Assembly: GCF_000013625.1 (NCBI RefSeq)
Contig: NC_009659.1
Coordinates: 3,472,001 to 3,536,000, forward strand
Direction: 5' to 3'
DNA from: Janthinobacterium sp. Marseille
GTDB lineage: Bacteria; Pseudomonadota; Gammaproteobacteria; Burkholderiales; Burkholderiaceae_D
Length of the DNA stretch: 64,000 nucleotides
Part shown: in pieces, positions 20,607 through 30,964 of the stretch
Numbering within the stretch: the stretch's first letter is position 1
How the letters are laid out: each line of letters opens with the position of its first letter
The notes under the pieces: model-generated
The model's database searches: none
What the model saw: the letters and a program-made list of their open reading frames with translations, nothing else
Told to the model about the DNA's origin: nothing
Program-made: the position numbers and the translations under genes

Positions 20607-21761
20607 CTATTGCGTCAGCAGATCCGGTACGCGGAATACCGCCAGCAATAATTTTTTGACCGGTGCCGGCAAGGGTGCATCAGCCATTTTTGCCAGCGGA
20701 TACCAGACATATTGATCCTGTCCTGCACGTTCGATGCGACGCGCCAGGGCGATGTGATACGGCGTGATATGCAGTTTGAAATGCGTGAATACATGCGTAA
20801 ACATCGACAATCTTTCCTGCGATGCTGCGACACCGAAGCGTGCAACGGCCTGCGCCATTACCGCATCGAATTGTGCATCGGCTGATTCCGCCGCGATCTC
20901 CGGCAAGGACAGCAAACCACCCCATATCCCTTTGTCCGGGCGCTGTTCCAGCAAGACTTCATCCTTATCCACGATCAGCAACATCGTGGTCTGCTTTTCC
21001 GGCACCGCTTTTTTCGGCTTGCGTATCGGCAGCTCATTGGTACGGCCGCTTGCGTAAGCAACGCAACGATGCGCCAAAGGGCAACGTTGGCAGGATGGGC
21101 TGTTACGTGTACACAAAGTTGCACCCAGATCCATCAAACCCTGGGTATAAGCTTCGACGCCGTTCTCCGGCAACAGCGCAACAGCGCGCAACCACAATTC
21201 ATTTTCCACCGCCTTTTCGCCGGGATAACGCTCAACGCCAAAGACGCGTGCAAAGACGCGCTTGACGTTGCCATCAAGGATAGCCGCACGCGTACCGTAA
21301 GAGAAAGCGGAGATGGCCGCCGCAGTGGAACGGCCTATGCCGGGCAACTGTTCCAGCAGTTCTGGATCACTCGGAAACACACCGCCGTATTCAGCGACTA
21401 TGGTCTGTGCACACTTGTGTAAATTGCGCGCACGCGAGTAATAGCCGAGGCCGCTCCAATGCGCCATCACTTCTTCCGATGGTGCTGCGGCGAGCGAGGC
21501 AACCGTAGGGAAGGTTTCTAGAAAGCGCAGGTAATAAGGAATCACCGCCGCCACCTGCGTCTGCTGCAACATGATTTCCGACAACCAGACGCGATAGGCA
21601 TCGCGCGTGTTTTGCCACGGCAAGGCATGGCGACCATGCTTCTTTTGCCAGCTGATGACATCGGCGGAAAAACCCAGGTCGGCCAATGCTGCGGCCGGGA
21701 CCTGTGGGGATTGTGCGGAAGGAATTGCTTTGCTGCGGGTATCGCTGACTACACGTTTCAT
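20607..21761 (-). CDS. mutY: A/G-specific adenine DNA glycosylase
   Basis: A 384-aa protein. The helix-hairpin-helix is L-P-G-I-G-R-S-T-A-A-A-I, the catalytic Asp lies in I-L-D-G-N-V-K-R-V, and the 4Fe-4S loop is C-x6-C-x2-C-x5-C (CTRNSPSCQRCPLAHRC). The C-terminal NUDIX-like 8-oxoG-recognition domain follows. It removes adenine opposite 8-oxoguanine. It follows the dynamin gene after 6 nt, hence one operon. Confidence 0.95.
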   Translation of the reverse strand: MKRVVSDTRSKAIPSAQSPQVPAAALADLGFSADVISWQKKHGRHALPWQNTRDAYRVWLSEIMLQQTQVAAVIPYYLRFLETFPTVASLAAAPSEEVMAHWSGLGYYSRARNLHKCAQTIVAEYGGVFPSDPELLEQLPGIGRSTAAAISAFSYGTRAAILDGNVKRVFARVFGVERYPGEKAVENELWLRAVALLPENGVEAYTQGLMDLGATLCTRNSPSCQRCPLAHRCVAYASGRTNELPIRKPKKAVPEKQTTMLLIVDKDEVLLEQRPDKGIWGGLLSLPEIAAESADAQFDAVMAQAVARFGVAASQERLSMFTHVFTHFKLHITPYHIALARRIERAGQDQYVWYPLAKMADAPLPAPVKKLLLAVFRVPDLLTQ

Positions 21762-21767
21762 CTGGGT

Positions 21768-23708
21768 CTAGGCCGCCGCTTTATAGGAATCCAGCTGCGC
21801 CATGATCGCCGTCTTCAATTCATTTTCCAGGCGCGTCAACAAAGCGCGCTGGGTATCCAGCTCAAATTGCATTTGTTCGAATGCGAGCACTTTTTCTTCC
21901 AGGCTGTCAGTCGCCAAATGGATTTTTTCTATTGATTTCTTGCGTCGCTTCAGTTGTACCTTGTGCTCACCTATCTGTGCTTCCAGCGGCGCCATCACCA
22001 CTTTCAACCAGGCTTCAACGTCACGATTGGCTTGCAGGAAGCTTTGCTTCACACGCGAGGCAATCGAATCAAAGAACTTTTGCATCAGGATGACTTGCGG
22101 CGTAGTCAGGATAGTCGCGGCACCGAATTGCTTGTGGTACAGCTGTTCTATCATCACGATTTCCTTGCTGTACTTATCCAGCGAGAACGGCATCGGAGTC
22201 GATAAGGCGAGGCCATGTTCAGTAGAAAACTTGCGGTACATGACCGACATCATTTCACCGATTTCATCCGTCTTGGTCGATGACAACTCAAGGTTGTACA
22301 AGGCCTGCTGGAAGAATTCCTTTACTGCCTGGCGCAAGCCGGAAGAAAACTTGCTGCGCTCCATCGCGTCACGCGTCTTGTTGATATTGTCTTTCAACAC
22401 GCCCATGCCGAGATGCGTAAATACTTCGGTCGACAGACGCGCAAATACCGCCCGTGTCGCCTGCAGTTTGAACAGGCTGCCATCGAATTCCATCTTTTCC
22501 ATATCGATGCGCTTCATCATATGTTGCAGGATGTTTTGATTCTTGCCGCGCAGGCTCTTGAGCTCTATTAATTGCTCGACCACATTGCGTACGCGCGACG
22601 ACAGCAAGGCTTGCTTGGCCGACGTGAGTTCGTTTACTTCGGCCATTAATTGGGTGCGGATGATATCTTGCTTGGCCGGCAGCAATTCATTCGACAAGGC
22701 GTTTTCAAGTGTTGGCAAACGGCTTTTCGCCAGCAGCGGTGCATCGCGATTGATTTTTCCGACCAGGCCTTTTTGTGCCGACACCGGGAATACCTGGCGC
22801 TCCGACAGCTCAAGCGTTTGCGCCACATTCGCCACCTGCATGCGGATTTGCTGCTCGACTTCAGCCGGGCTGCGTAATTCATCCCACATGCTATCTATCT
22901 TGTTGAGCACCACCATGCGGCCGGCGCCGGTACCACCTATATGGTTGCGCCAGATATCGATATCACTCTTGGTCACGCCGGTATCCGCCGCCAAGATGAA
23001 CAGCACTGCATGTGCATTCGGGATCAGGTTCAGCGTCAGTTCCGGTTCGGTACCGATCGCATTCAAACCCGGTGTATCGACAATCACCAGGCCCTGCTGC
23101 AGTAGGGGATGCGGGAAGTTGACGATCGCATGGCGCCATTGCGAAATTTCAACCATGCCCTCTTCATCCACCGCGATCACCATATCGAGGTCGGTTTCAT
23201 CGTAGAGACCGTAACGTGCGGCTTCTTCCATCGGCACCCGCTTGGTCAGGCTGACTTGCTTGAAAGCTTCCAGCATGCCGTCGGCGGACGAAGTATCGAG
23301 TGGCAAGACCGTCCACACCTGGTTCTGCGATTTGAAATCGCTGGTCGATTGTGCTTCGGCGCGGGTTTCTATCGGCAGCAGGCGTATCGAGGGCGGGAAG
23401 GTTTCGTCGTACATTAACTCAGTCGGACACATGGTGGTACGACCGGCCGATGTTGGCAAAATGCGCTGGCCGTAATCGGCAAAGAAAATCGCATTGATCA
23501 ATTCCGATTTCCCGCGCGAAAACTCGGCGACGAAGGCAATCGACAATTTATCTTCATTCAGGCGCGCCAGGGTTTGCAGGAAACGCTGGTCGCTGGCAGC
23601 ATCAGCCAGGTCGCCCGTCGTAACGCAATCGCGATAACGCTCCAGCGCAAGTTTGACATCATTGCGCCAGCCGCTGTATTCCTGAAACTTTTGCACCAGA
23701 TTACTCAC
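21768..23708 (-). CDS. Bacterial dynamin-family GTPase
   Basis: A large dynamin-like protein of about 646 aa. The G1 loop reads A-E-F-S-R-G-K-S near the N-terminus, so the first P-loop glycine is alanine; G2 is seen in T-S-A-G-R-T-T, G3 is D-T-P-G-L-N-A and G4 is N-K-I-D. A long coiled-coil stalk follows. Such proteins act on membranes. I favour the GTG at 23708, which has an AAGAGG site 5 nt upstream; an in-frame ATG at 23741 has a weak site. It lies between mutM and mutY on the same strand. Confidence 0.88.
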   Translation of the reverse strand: MSNLVQKFQEYSGWRNDVKLALERYRDCVTTGDLADAASDQRFLQTLARLNEDKLSIAFVAEFSRGKSELINAIFFADYGQRILPTSAGRTTMCPTELMYDETFPPSIRLLPIETRAEAQSTSDFKSQNQVWTVLPLDTSSADGMLEAFKQVSLTKRVPMEEAARYGLYDETDLDMVIAVDEEGMVEISQWRHAIVNFPHPLLQQGLVIVDTPGLNAIGTEPELTLNLIPNAHAVLFILAADTGVTKSDIDIWRNHIGGTGAGRMVVLNKIDSMWDELRSPAEVEQQIRMQVANVAQTLELSERQVFPVSAQKGLVGKINRDAPLLAKSRLPTLENALSNELLPAKQDIIRTQLMAEVNELTSAKQALLSSRVRNVVEQLIELKSLRGKNQNILQHMMKRIDMEKMEFDGSLFKLQATRAVFARLSTEVFTHLGMGVLKDNINKTRDAMERSKFSSGLRQAVKEFFQQALYNLELSSTKTDEIGEMMSVMYRKFSTEHGLALSTPMPFSLDKYSKEIVMIEQLYHKQFGAATILTTPQVILMQKFFDSIASRVKQSFLQANRDVEAWLKVVMAPLEAQIGEHKVQLKRRKKSIEKIHLATDSLEEKVLAFEQMQFELDTQRALLTRLENELKTAIMAQLDSYKAAA

Positions 23709-23766
23709 GTAAGCCTCTTTTATTCGGTTTAAACCCTGCATCCCAGAGCGACACTAGCACCGCTGC

Positions 23767-24588
23767 TTACTTTTGACAATTTGGACAGTAAAAGGTCGAG
23801 CGCTGGCCCTGGACGATTTGCCGGATAGGCGTCTTGCAAATACGGCAAGGTTCGCCGGTCCGCGCATAGCAAAAGTAATTTTGCTGGAAGTAACCGGACT
23901 GGCCGTTAACACCTATAAAGTCTTTCAGGGTACTGCCACCCTGCTCTATCGCCGCTGCCAGTATTTGCCGTATTGCTTCGGCCAGTCGTTCATAGCGCGC
24001 CAGTCCGATGCGGTGTGCCGGGGTCTTTGGATTGATACGCGCCTGGAACAAGCTCTCTGATGCATAGATATTCCCGACACCGACGACGATGTCGCCCGCC
24101 AGCAACACTTGCTTGATCGCCGAGCTGCGATTGCGTGTCTGCTGATACAGCCATTGCGCACTGAATGCGGCTTCCAGCGGTTCCACACCCAGGGTGCGCA
24201 AGAGCAGGTGATTTTCTATCGAGCCGTCTTCGGCTGCATGCCACAACACGGCACCAAAACGGCGCGGATCTGTCAGGCGCAATAACTGAGGCCCGATTTC
24301 CAGGTCGAAATGGTCATGCTTCTTCGGCGGCACATCCGACGGCAGGATGCGCAAATGCCCGGACATGCCCAAATGGATAATCAGGGTGCCATGGTCGAAA
24401 TGAATCAACAGGTATTTCCCGCGTCGTCCGGTACTGCGCACCGTACGCCCGGCCAGCGTTTGTGACAAGGTGGCCGGGAACGGCCAGCGCAAACCGGTAT
24501 GGCGCAAGGCCACGCCGGTAATCACTTGTCCTTCCAGATGCGGCGCGACACCGCGGCGCGTTACTTCGACTTCGGGTAATTCAGGCAT
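23767..24588 (-). CDS. mutM: Formamidopyrimidine-DNA glycosylase
   Basis: A 273-aa protein starting [14 protein letters not shown], with the catalytic P2 and E3. The C-terminal zinc finger is C-R-I-C-x-T-P-I-x16-C-P-N-C-Q. It removes oxidised purines such as 8-oxoG. It is 58 nt upstream of the dynamin GTG start on the same strand and forms a DNA-repair operon with mutY. Confidence 0.96.
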   Translation of the reverse strand: MPELPEVEVTRRGVAPHLEGQVITGVALRHTGLRWPFPATLSQTLAGRTVRSTGRRGKYLLIHFDHGTLIIHLGMSGHLRILPSDVPPKKHDHFDLEIGPQLLRLTDPRRFGAVLWHAAEDGSIENHLLLRTLGVEPLEAAFSAQWLYQQTRNRSSAIKQVLLAGDIVVGVGNIYASESLFQARINPKTPAHRIGLARYERLAEAIRQILAAAIEQGGSTLKDFIGVNGQSGYFQQNYFCYARTGEPCRICKTPIRQIVQGQRSTFYCPNCQK

Positions 24589-24692
24589 GGGGACTGCGAT
24601 TTCCAGGATGATTTAAACGATACTACCAAGGTAGCGCATTGCCGGGCGGTTGAGCGTAGAATAAAACCTCGCTCGATTTGCATGGACTTCAA

Positions 24693-26489
24693 TTGAAAAA
24701 TGCCCTTGTCATTGTAACGCTGTCAGCCCTGATAACGGCTACGGCCAATACCCAAGCCCAACCGCAGACACCAGAAACCGCCGCCGCGGCTACCCAGGAA
24801 AGTCCGGCACCGTTGACGGCCAAACCTCCTGCCAGCAGCAAAAAGGCGGCAACAGGGAAAACTGAAGATCCGCTACCCTCGGTCCAACTGACCGCTCCGC
24901 TACTGTACAAATTATTACGCGCCGAACTGGCACTTCAACGTGGTGACTGGCAACTGGCATATGTTTCCATGCTGGTCACGGCACAGGAAACCCGTGATCC
25001 GCGCCTGGCGGAACGTGCGGCAAAAGTAGCCCTGAGTGCTAAACAGGTCAGCGAAGCGCTGTCCGCAGTACGCCTTTGGCATGAACTGGCACCGAACTCG
25101 GATGAAGCCAACCAGTTTTACCTCGGCCTGATCATTCTTGGCGACAACCTGAAAGAAGCACGCCCTATCCTGATTGAGCGCCTGCGCCTGGCCTCGCCGC
25201 AAACCCGCGGTGTGCTGATCCTGGAGATACAACGCCTGTTGGCAAACACCAAGGATAAAAACGCCGCCTTTGCTTTGCTGGAAGAAGTAACCACGCCCTA
25301 CCAGGATTTGGTCGAGACCCATCTCGCATTGGCGCAAAGTGCATTTACCAAAAATGACATTGCACGCGCCAACAGCGAAGCGCACATTGCATTGAAGCTC
25401 AAACCGGATATGGAGCTCGCCGCCCTGATGGTGGCGCAATCCACAAGCAGTCGTGCAGAAGCGCTGCAAATCCTGACGGACTTCATCAAAGCCAATCCGA
25501 AAGCGCGCGAAGTACGTGTTGCCTACGCAAAAATCCTGATCGATAACAAGCAATATGACCAGGCTCGCGAGCAATTTGAACAATTGCTGAAAGACGATCC
25601 GAAGGACCTGACCATCCTGTATGCGATGGGCATACTCGGCGCGCAGACGAATGACATTCCGATGGCGGAAAAATATCTGAGCGCTTACCTGCAGGCACTG
25701 GAAGACAATCCTGATGAAAGCCGCGATCCAGTACAAGCACAACTGATCATGTCGCAAATCGCGGAAGACCGGAAAGACTATGCGACCGCACTGAAATGGC
25801 TGGCGCAAGTAGAGCCGGGCCCGGCTTATATGGCAGCACAAATCAGAAGCGCTCAGTTGATGGCAATCGGCGGCGACCTCAACGGTGGACGCAATCTGCT
25901 CAGCCACCTGAAGCCGCAAGGACAGCGTGAACAAATCCAGGTCATCGTCGCAGATGCGCAATTACTGCGCGACGCCAATCGTGTACCGGAAGCAATGACG
26001 GTACTCAGCAATGGCTTGAAGCGCTTCCCGGACGATACCGGCCTGCTGTACGACTATGCCATGCTGGCTGAAAAAGCCAACAAGATGGATGTCATGGAAA
26101 CCGCGCTGCGCAAGATCATCCGCCTCGCGCCGGACAACCAGCACGCCTATAACGCGCTCGGTTATTCCTTTGCCGATCGCAATATCCATCTGCAGGAAGC
26201 ACTGGCACTGATAGAAAAAGCATCGAAGATCGCACCTGAAGATCCATTCATCATGGATAGCATGGGCTGGGTGCAATTCCGTCTCGGTCGCCTGCAGGAA
26301 GCGGAAAACTACCTGCGTCGCGCGTATGCGATACGCCCCGATGTCGAAATCGGTGTGCACCTGGGTGAAGTGTTGTGGGTCAAAGGACAAAGAGCCGAAG
26401 CGCAAAAATTCTGGCGTGATGCAAACCAGAAAGATCCGCAAAGCGATTTATTGAAAAGCACATTGACGCGCCTGCGCGCCCAATTGTGA
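24693..26489 (+). CDS. TPR-repeat periplasmic/outer-membrane-associated protein, TTG start
   Basis: A 598-aa protein with many tetratricopeptide-like repeats. A signal peptide (L-K-N-A-L-V-I-V-T-L-S-A-L-I-T-A-T-A-N-T-Q-A) is followed by a Gln/Ala/Pro-rich segment and TPR repeats to the end. No ATG in this frame precedes the signal; the TTG at 24693 gives the best signal peptide, and another TTG is at 24678. The gene lies directly upstream of lolB on the same strand, a usual betaproteobacterial arrangement. Its molecular partner is unknown. Confidence 0.8.
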   Translation: MKNALVIVTLSALITATANTQAQPQTPETAAAATQESPAPLTAKPPASSKKAATGKTEDPLPSVQLTAPLLYKLLRAELALQRGDWQLAYVSMLVTAQETRDPRLAERAAKVALSAKQVSEALSAVRLWHELAPNSDEANQFYLGLIILGDNLKEARPILIERLRLASPQTRGVLILEIQRLLANTKDKNAAFALLEEVTTPYQDLVETHLALAQSAFTKNDIARANSEAHIALKLKPDMELAALMVAQSTSSRAEALQILTDFIKANPKAREVRVAYAKILIDNKQYDQAREQFEQLLKDDPKDLTILYAMGILGAQTNDIPMAEKYLSAYLQALEDNPDESRDPVQAQLIMSQIAEDRKDYATALKWLAQVEPGPAYMAAQIRSAQLMAIGGDLNGGRNLLSHLKPQGQREQIQVIVADAQLLRDANRVPEAMTVLSNGLKRFPDDTGLLYDYAMLAEKANKMDVMETALRKIIRLAPDNQHAYNALGYSFADRNIHLQEALALIEKASKIAPEDPFIMDSMGWVQFRLGRLQEAENYLRRAYAIRPDVEIGVHLGEVLWVKGQRAEAQKFWRDANQKDPQSDLLKSTLTRLRAQL

Positions 26490-26496
26490 TGTGAAC

Positions 26497-26521
26497 GGTT
26501 TGACGGCAACGCCGTCAAACC
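26497..26521 (+). terminator. Hairpin after TPR gene
   Basis: GGTTTGACGGC and GCCGTCAAACC form an 11-bp perfect stem with a 3-nt loop, 7 nt after the TPR gene stop. There is no T run, so it may stabilise the transcript end rather than terminate it. Confidence 0.4.
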
Positions 26522-26611
26522 CGCATGCCTGTCCGGCAAGCTCGTCTACAATCGATGCCTTGCCAGCTTCATCATCGGCACATCCTGCCAACTCAATACA
26601 TCAGATCAACC

Positions 26612-27232
26612 ATGCCTCGTAAATTGACCGCTATCCTCATCATGTCCACTGCCTTGCTCGGCGCTTGCGCCAGCATCACGCCGCCGACGGAGCAAGCCAG
26701 CGAACAAGTCGCAAGCGCACGCAAATATCAGGAAGCCATTACGCTGGGTGGCCGCCTGTCGGTGCAATATCAAAAGGACGACAAGGATGAAGCGATACAC
26801 GGCAGCTTCACCTGGAAGCAAAGCCAGGATCGCAGCTCGATTGCCATCCTGTCGCCGCTGGGACAGATCCTGGCCACCATTGAAGTGACACATGACAACG
26901 CCACTTTGATCCAGTCGGGGCAAGCGCCACGCAGCGCTGCAGACGTGGATTTACTGGTGGAACAAACACTGGGCTGGCCGCTACCGGTTTCCGGCTTGCG
27001 CAGTTGGCTGCAAGGCTTTGCCAACGATACAAATAACAAAAAATTTATCGCAACACCCGTCAACAACAAGGTCACAACACGCGACGGCTGGAATATCCAG
27101 TACCCGACCTGGGAAAGCGATCAGCAAAGCCCGCCGCAAGACCGCCCGAAACGCATAGACCTGGAACGCCAGACAGAACAAGCCGGCAAAGTCGCGATAC
27201 GCATCGTACTTGATACCTGGCAGACACCCTGA
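26612..27232 (+). CDS. lolB: Outer membrane lipoprotein LolB
   Basis: A 206-aa lipoprotein: signal peptide MPRKLTAILIMSTALLGAC with a lipobox L-L-G-A-C. The mature part has the LolB pattern (G-G-R-L-S-V-Q-Y, G-S-F-T-W-K, L-G-W-P-L-P-V-S-G-L-R). LolB receives lipoproteins from LolA at the outer membrane. The start was moved to 26612 because the longer frame has no signal peptide at its start. ispE follows after 21 nt. Confidence 0.92.
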   Translation: MPRKLTAILIMSTALLGACASITPPTEQASEQVASARKYQEAITLGGRLSVQYQKDDKDEAIHGSFTWKQSQDRSSIAILSPLGQILATIEVTHDNATLIQSGQAPRSAADVDLLVEQTLGWPLPVSGLRSWLQGFANDTNNKKFIATPVNNKVTTRDGWNIQYPTWESDQQSPPQDRPKRIDLERQTEQAGKVAIRIVLDTWQTP

Positions 27233-27253
27233 TCCGTTCGCACGCTTATATCC

Positions 27254-28123
27254 ATGACACTTACCCTTAATCACTGCCCGGCACCGGCCAAGCTGAACCT
27301 CTTCCTGCATGTCACCGGACGACGTGCGGACGGCTACCATTTGCTGCAAAGCGTATTCCAGCTGATAGATCGCGGCGACGTGCTGCACTTTGCTACACGC
27401 GACGATAATTTGATACAGCGCACGACAGATTTGCCCGGCGTACCGGCTGAAAGTGATCTGGTAGTACGCGCAGCCAAATTATTACAAACAGTGGCAACAG
27501 AAAAAAATCCGGCAAAAAATTTCGGTGCCGATATCGCCGTGGAAAAAAAGCTGCCGATGGGTGGCGGACTTGGCGGCGGCTCATCCGATGCCGCCACGAC
27601 CCTGCTGGCCCTGAATCATTTATGGCAAACCGGCCTGAGCCGTGCGGAATTGATGGCGCTGGGCCTGCAATTGGGAGCCGACGTACCGTTTTTTATCTTT
27701 GGTCAAAATGCCTTTGCCGAGGGTATAGGCGAGGCTTTGGTAGAGGTAGAAACGCCGGATCGCTGGTTTGTTGTAATCGAACCCGGGGTTTCAGTGCCAA
27801 CCCCGCAGATATTTTCATCAACTGAATTGACAAGGGATACGAAACCCGTCAAAATATCGGACTTTTCCGGAGCTCAAGAAAGCTTCGGCAAAAACGACCT
27901 GCAAGTCGTGGCTGAAAAGTTGTTTCCACCGATTGCCGAAGCCATCCAATGGCTGGGACAATACGGAGATGCAAGAATGACAGGATCCGGCGCTTGTGTG
28001 TTTTGCCCGTTTGAGCAAGAACAGCAAGCCGATGCAGTACTGACAACAGTACCGCCGCACTGGAAAGCCTGGAAAGCCAAAGCGATCAAGCATCATCCGC
28101 TCGCTTATTTGCAGCAGTCGTGA
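27254..28123 (+). CDS. ispE: 4-diphosphocytidyl-2-C-methyl-D-erythritol kinase
   Basis: A 289-aa GHMP kinase. The ATP-binding motif [14 protein letters not shown] lies near residue 100, the N-terminal [10 protein letters not shown] motif and the C-terminal M-T-G-S-G-A-C-V-F motif are all seen. It phosphorylates CDP-ME in the MEP isoprenoid pathway. It is 21 nt after lolB, an arrangement common in Proteobacteria. Confidence 0.95.
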   Translation: MTLTLNHCPAPAKLNLFLHVTGRRADGYHLLQSVFQLIDRGDVLHFATRDDNLIQRTTDLPGVPAESDLVVRAAKLLQTVATEKNPAKNFGADIAVEKKLPMGGGLGGGSSDAATTLLALNHLWQTGLSRAELMALGLQLGADVPFFIFGQNAFAEGIGEALVEVETPDRWFVVIEPGVSVPTPQIFSSTELTRDTKPVKISDFSGAQESFGKNDLQVVAEKLFPPIAEAIQWLGQYGDARMTGSGACVFCPFEQEQQADAVLTTVPPHWKAWKAKAIKHHPLAYLQQS

Positions 28124-28135
28124 CACCAGATTAGT

Positions 28136-28165
28136 TTGACGCAGCATCCGCCGCTTTGATAGCGA
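28136..28165 (+). promoter_or_regulatory. Putative promoter for tRNA-Gln
   Basis: TTGACG at 28136-28141 with a weak TAGCGA-like hexamer 18 nt later, about 26 nt before the tRNA. The -10 match is poor. Confidence 0.3.
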
Positions 28166-28193
28166 AGATGCAACGGCAAACACAAGGTTGCGT

Positions 28194-28270
28194 AGGGGAA
28201 TCGCCAAGTTGGTTAAGGCACTGGATTTTGATTCCAGCATTCGAAGGTTCGAATCCTTCTTCCCCTGCCA
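28194..28270 (+). tRNA. tRNA-Gln (anticodon TTG)
   Basis: A 77-nt cloverleaf with a 7-bp acceptor stem (AGGGGAA with TTCCCCT), a five-bp anticodon stem (CTGGA/TCCAG) and a seven-nt loop whose anticodon is TTG, reading CAA codons. The T arm GAAGG-TTCGAAT-CCTTC is canonical and the CCA end is encoded. It lies between ispE and prs on the plus strand. Confidence 0.95.
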
Positions 28271-28298
28271 TTACATCAAGAGTACGAAGCATACAAGC

Positions 28299-28344
28299 AA
28301 GCCGCCAACACAAGACGTCAGCGTCAAGTTTTGGCGGCTTTCCA
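28299..28344 (+). terminator. Stem-loop after tRNA-Gln
   Basis: AAGCCGCCAA (28299-28308) pairs with TTGGCGGCTT (28331-28340), with an inner GACG/CGTC stem; a short pyrimidine stretch follows. It could end the tRNA transcript or lie in the leader of prs (start 28375). Confidence 0.45.
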
Positions 28345-28374
28345 CCTTTCTAACGACTGCAAGCAGGGATTTCC

Positions 28375-29325
28375 ATGGCACTCGAAAACCTAATGGTTTT
28401 TACCGGTAACGCGAATCCGGATCTGGCTTTGGGCGTTGCCAAGCAACTCGGCCTCCCGCTTGGCAAAGCTGTTGTTTCCAAATTTTCCGACGGCGAAATC
28501 GTTGTTGAAATCAACGAAAACGTACGCGGCAAAGACGTATTTGTACTGCAATCGACTTGCGCCCCGACCAATGACAACCTGATGGAAATCATGTTGATGG
28601 TCGACGCACTGAAACGCGCATCGGCCGGCCGCATCACCGCCGCCATCCCGTACTACGGTTATGCGCGCCAGGATCGTCGCCCACGCTCGGCACGTGTTGC
28701 GATTTCGGCCAAGGTCGTTGCCAATATGTTGCAGGAAGCCGGTGTTGAACGCGTCCTGATCATGGATCTGCACGCTGATCAAATCCAGGGCTTCTTTGAT
28801 ATCCCGGTCGACAATATTTATGCATCGCCTATCTTGTTGCGTGACCTGGTTACCAAGAATCATGAAGACCTGCTGGTCGTTTCACCAGACGTCGGCGGCG
28901 TAGTTCGTGCCCGCGCCCTGGCAAAACGCCTGAACTGCGATCTGGCCATCATCGACAAACGCCGCCCTAAGGCGAACGTTTCCGAAGTGATGAACATCAT
29001 CGGTGAAGTCGAAGGCCGCAACTGCGTGATCATGGATGACATGGTCGACACCGCAGGTACCTTGACCAAGGCAGCAGAAGTATTGAAAGAACGCGGCGCG
29101 AAGAAAGTTATCGCTTACTGTACGCATCCGGTCCTGTCCGGTCCTGCGATTGAGCGCATCACTACCTCGCCGCTGGATGAACTGGTCGTCACCGACACCA
29201 TCCCGCTGACAGAAGCAGCCAAGGCCTGCCCTAAGATTCGCGTGTTGTCCTGCGCTGAATTGCTGGCAGAAACCTTCAAGCGCATCAGCACCGGTGATTC
29301 CGTGATGTCGATGTTTGCCGACTAA
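28375..29325 (+). CDS. prs: Ribose-phosphate pyrophosphokinase
   Basis: A 316-aa PRPP synthetase. The N-terminal [10 protein letters not shown] motif, the R-Q-D-R-R-P-R-S loop and the PRPP motif [12 protein letters not shown] are all present. It makes PRPP from ribose 5-phosphate and ATP. The neighbourhood ispE-tRNA-prs-rplY-pth-ychF is a classic conserved order in Proteobacteria. Confidence 0.97.
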   Translation: MALENLMVFTGNANPDLALGVAKQLGLPLGKAVVSKFSDGEIVVEINENVRGKDVFVLQSTCAPTNDNLMEIMLMVDALKRASAGRITAAIPYYGYARQDRRPRSARVAISAKVVANMLQEAGVERVLIMDLHADQIQGFFDIPVDNIYASPILLRDLVTKNHEDLLVVSPDVGGVVRARALAKRLNCDLAIIDKRRPKANVSEVMNIIGEVEGRNCVIMDDMVDTAGTLTKAAEVLKERGAKKVIAYCTHPVLSGPAIERITTSPLDELVVTDTIPLTEAAKACPKIRVLSCAELLAETFKRISTGDSVMSMFAD

Positions 29326-29336
29326 GAACGTTTAAA

Positions 29337-29445
29337 CCTGTGTCCCAGGACACAGGCAGGATGTCAGCGCTGTGTTTCATGCTGATGTCCAAAACCGGGG
29401 CGGTATTACCGCCCACTTTTAAAATCCCCTGGTCGCGGGGGATTT
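29337..29445 (+). terminator. Array of three hairpins between prs and rplY
   Basis: Three consecutive inverted repeats lie in the 162-nt gap: CCTGTGTCC/GGACACAGG (29337-29356), GGGCGGTA/TACCGCCC (29398-29414, followed by ACTTTT) and AAATCCCC/GGGGATTT (29422-29445). The second resembles a rho-independent terminator. The rplY ribosome site TTTGGAG follows the third hairpin. Confidence 0.5.
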
Positions 29446-29487
29446 AACCGCAGAATGATTTTCATCCTGCATATTTGGAGCTTCATC

Positions 29488-30132
29488 ATGAAAGTAATCG
29501 CATTTGCACGCAAAGAGCTGGGGACCGGAGCGAGCCGCCGCCAGCGCATTGCAGGCCTGACCCCTGGTATCGTTTATGGCGGTACCGCTGCACCAGTAAA
29601 TATCTCGCTCGACCACAATGCCCTGTACCATGCATTGAAAAAAGAAGCTTTCCATTCGTCGATCCTCGACCTGGAAGTGGATGGCAAAGTAGAACAAGTC
29701 CTGTTGCGCGACTTCCAAGTCCACGCATACAAACAACTCGTTTTGCACGCTGATTTCCAACGCGTCGATGCTAAACAAAAGATTCACGTAAAAGTGCCTC
29801 TGCATTTCGTCAATGCAGAAACATCGCCAGCAGTTAAACTGCACGGCGGCATCATTAGCCACGTTGCTTCCGAACTGGACATCACTTGCTTGCCAAGCGA
29901 CCTGCCAGAATTCGTTGAAGTTGATCTGGCAAACCTGGACGTTGGCCACTCGATCCATCTGGCTGACATCAAATTGCCAAAAGGCGTTGCTGCAGTGATC
30001 CACGGTGGTGAAGACAACCCAACGATCGCTACCGCTTCGGTTCCTGCCGGTAAAGTTGAAGCAGAAGCTGACGCTGCTGCCGCAGCAGCTGCATCGGCAG
30101 CCGCCGCTGCTCCAGCTGGCGACAAGAAGTAA
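29488..30132 (+). CDS. rplY: 50S ribosomal protein L25, long (Ctc/TL5) form
   Basis: A 214-aa protein with the L25 N-terminal 5S-rRNA-binding domain ([20 protein letters not shown]) and the TL5/CTC C-terminal domain, ending in an alanine-rich low-complexity tail. It binds 5S rRNA in the large subunit. The ATG at 29488 with TTTGGAG upstream is preferred to the longer frame. Pth follows. Confidence 0.95.
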
Positions 30133-30172
30133 TTCAGTCAGTATTTGCCCGGCTTCGGTCGGGCAATGAAAG

Positions 30173-30198
30173 AACCCGTCCTTGTGGCGGGTTTTTTT
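30173..30198 (+). terminator. Rho-independent terminator after rplY
   Basis: AACCCG (30173-30178) and CGGGTT (30188-30193) with a 9-nt loop are followed by a T run up to 30198. An additional short hairpin (TGCCCG...CGGGCA) lies just upstream. Confidence 0.8.
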
Positions 30199-30274
30199 AT
30201 GCGGTTTTTAATACCGAAGCGGACACAAGTACGTTTCATCCCCGATAATCAGGTTTTCCAATTTTCACGACGCC

Positions 30275-30862
30275 ATGCCTATTCGCCTTATCGTCGGCCT
30301 CGGCAATCCCGGCCAGGAATACGAACAAACCCGCCATAACGCCGGCTTCTGGCTGGTCGATCAATTGGCGCGCAATATGCCGCGCTGTAATTTGTCGCGC
30401 GAAAGCAAATACAATGCGCTCGCCGCCAAAACCGTGATCGCCGGCCAGGAAGTCTGGCTGCTGGAACCACAGACTTTCATGAACCGCTCCGGACAATCGG
30501 TCGGCGCGCTCGCGCGCTTCTACAAAATCCTGCCGGATGAAGTCCTGGTCGCGCATGATGAGCTGGACCTGCCACCTGGCGTCGCCAAACTGAAAAAAGG
30601 CGGTTCCTCCGGTGGCCATAATGGCCTGAAAGACATTACTGCCGCACTTGGCACGCAGGATTACTGGCGTTTGCGCATAGGCATAGGCCATCCGCGCACA
30701 TTGAACCTGCAGCAAGCCGTCGTCGACTTCGTGCTACATCGCCCGCGCAAGGAAGAGCAGCCGCTGATCGACGAAGCCATCGCCAAAAGCCTGGATGTGA
30801 TCCCCATGCTGTGCGAAGGCAAATTCGAAGCCGCCACCATGCAGCTGCATACCAATAAATAA
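30275..30862 (+). CDS. pth: Peptidyl-tRNA hydrolase
   Basis: A 195-aa protein with the family start [21 protein letters not shown] (catalytic His about 20-25), the T-F-M-N-R-S-G motif and G-G-H-N-G-L-K. It releases peptidyl-tRNA. It is followed by ychF, as in most Proteobacteria. Confidence 0.96.
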   Translation: MPIRLIVGLGNPGQEYEQTRHNAGFWLVDQLARNMPRCNLSRESKYNALAAKTVIAGQEVWLLEPQTFMNRSGQSVGALARFYKILPDEVLVAHDELDLPPGVAKLKKGGSSGGHNGLKDITAALGTQDYWRLRIGIGHPRTLNLQQAVVDFVLHRPRKEEQPLIDEAIAKSLDVIPMLCEGKFEAATMQLHTNK

Positions 30863-30964
30863 GTTCGCTGCACACTATCCCGGCGACACAAGTCTTAAAT
30901 CCCGGCAAGCGGTGCCGGTACGGTAAAATAGCGGGTTAATTAACATCTCAGCAAAGCACATATC

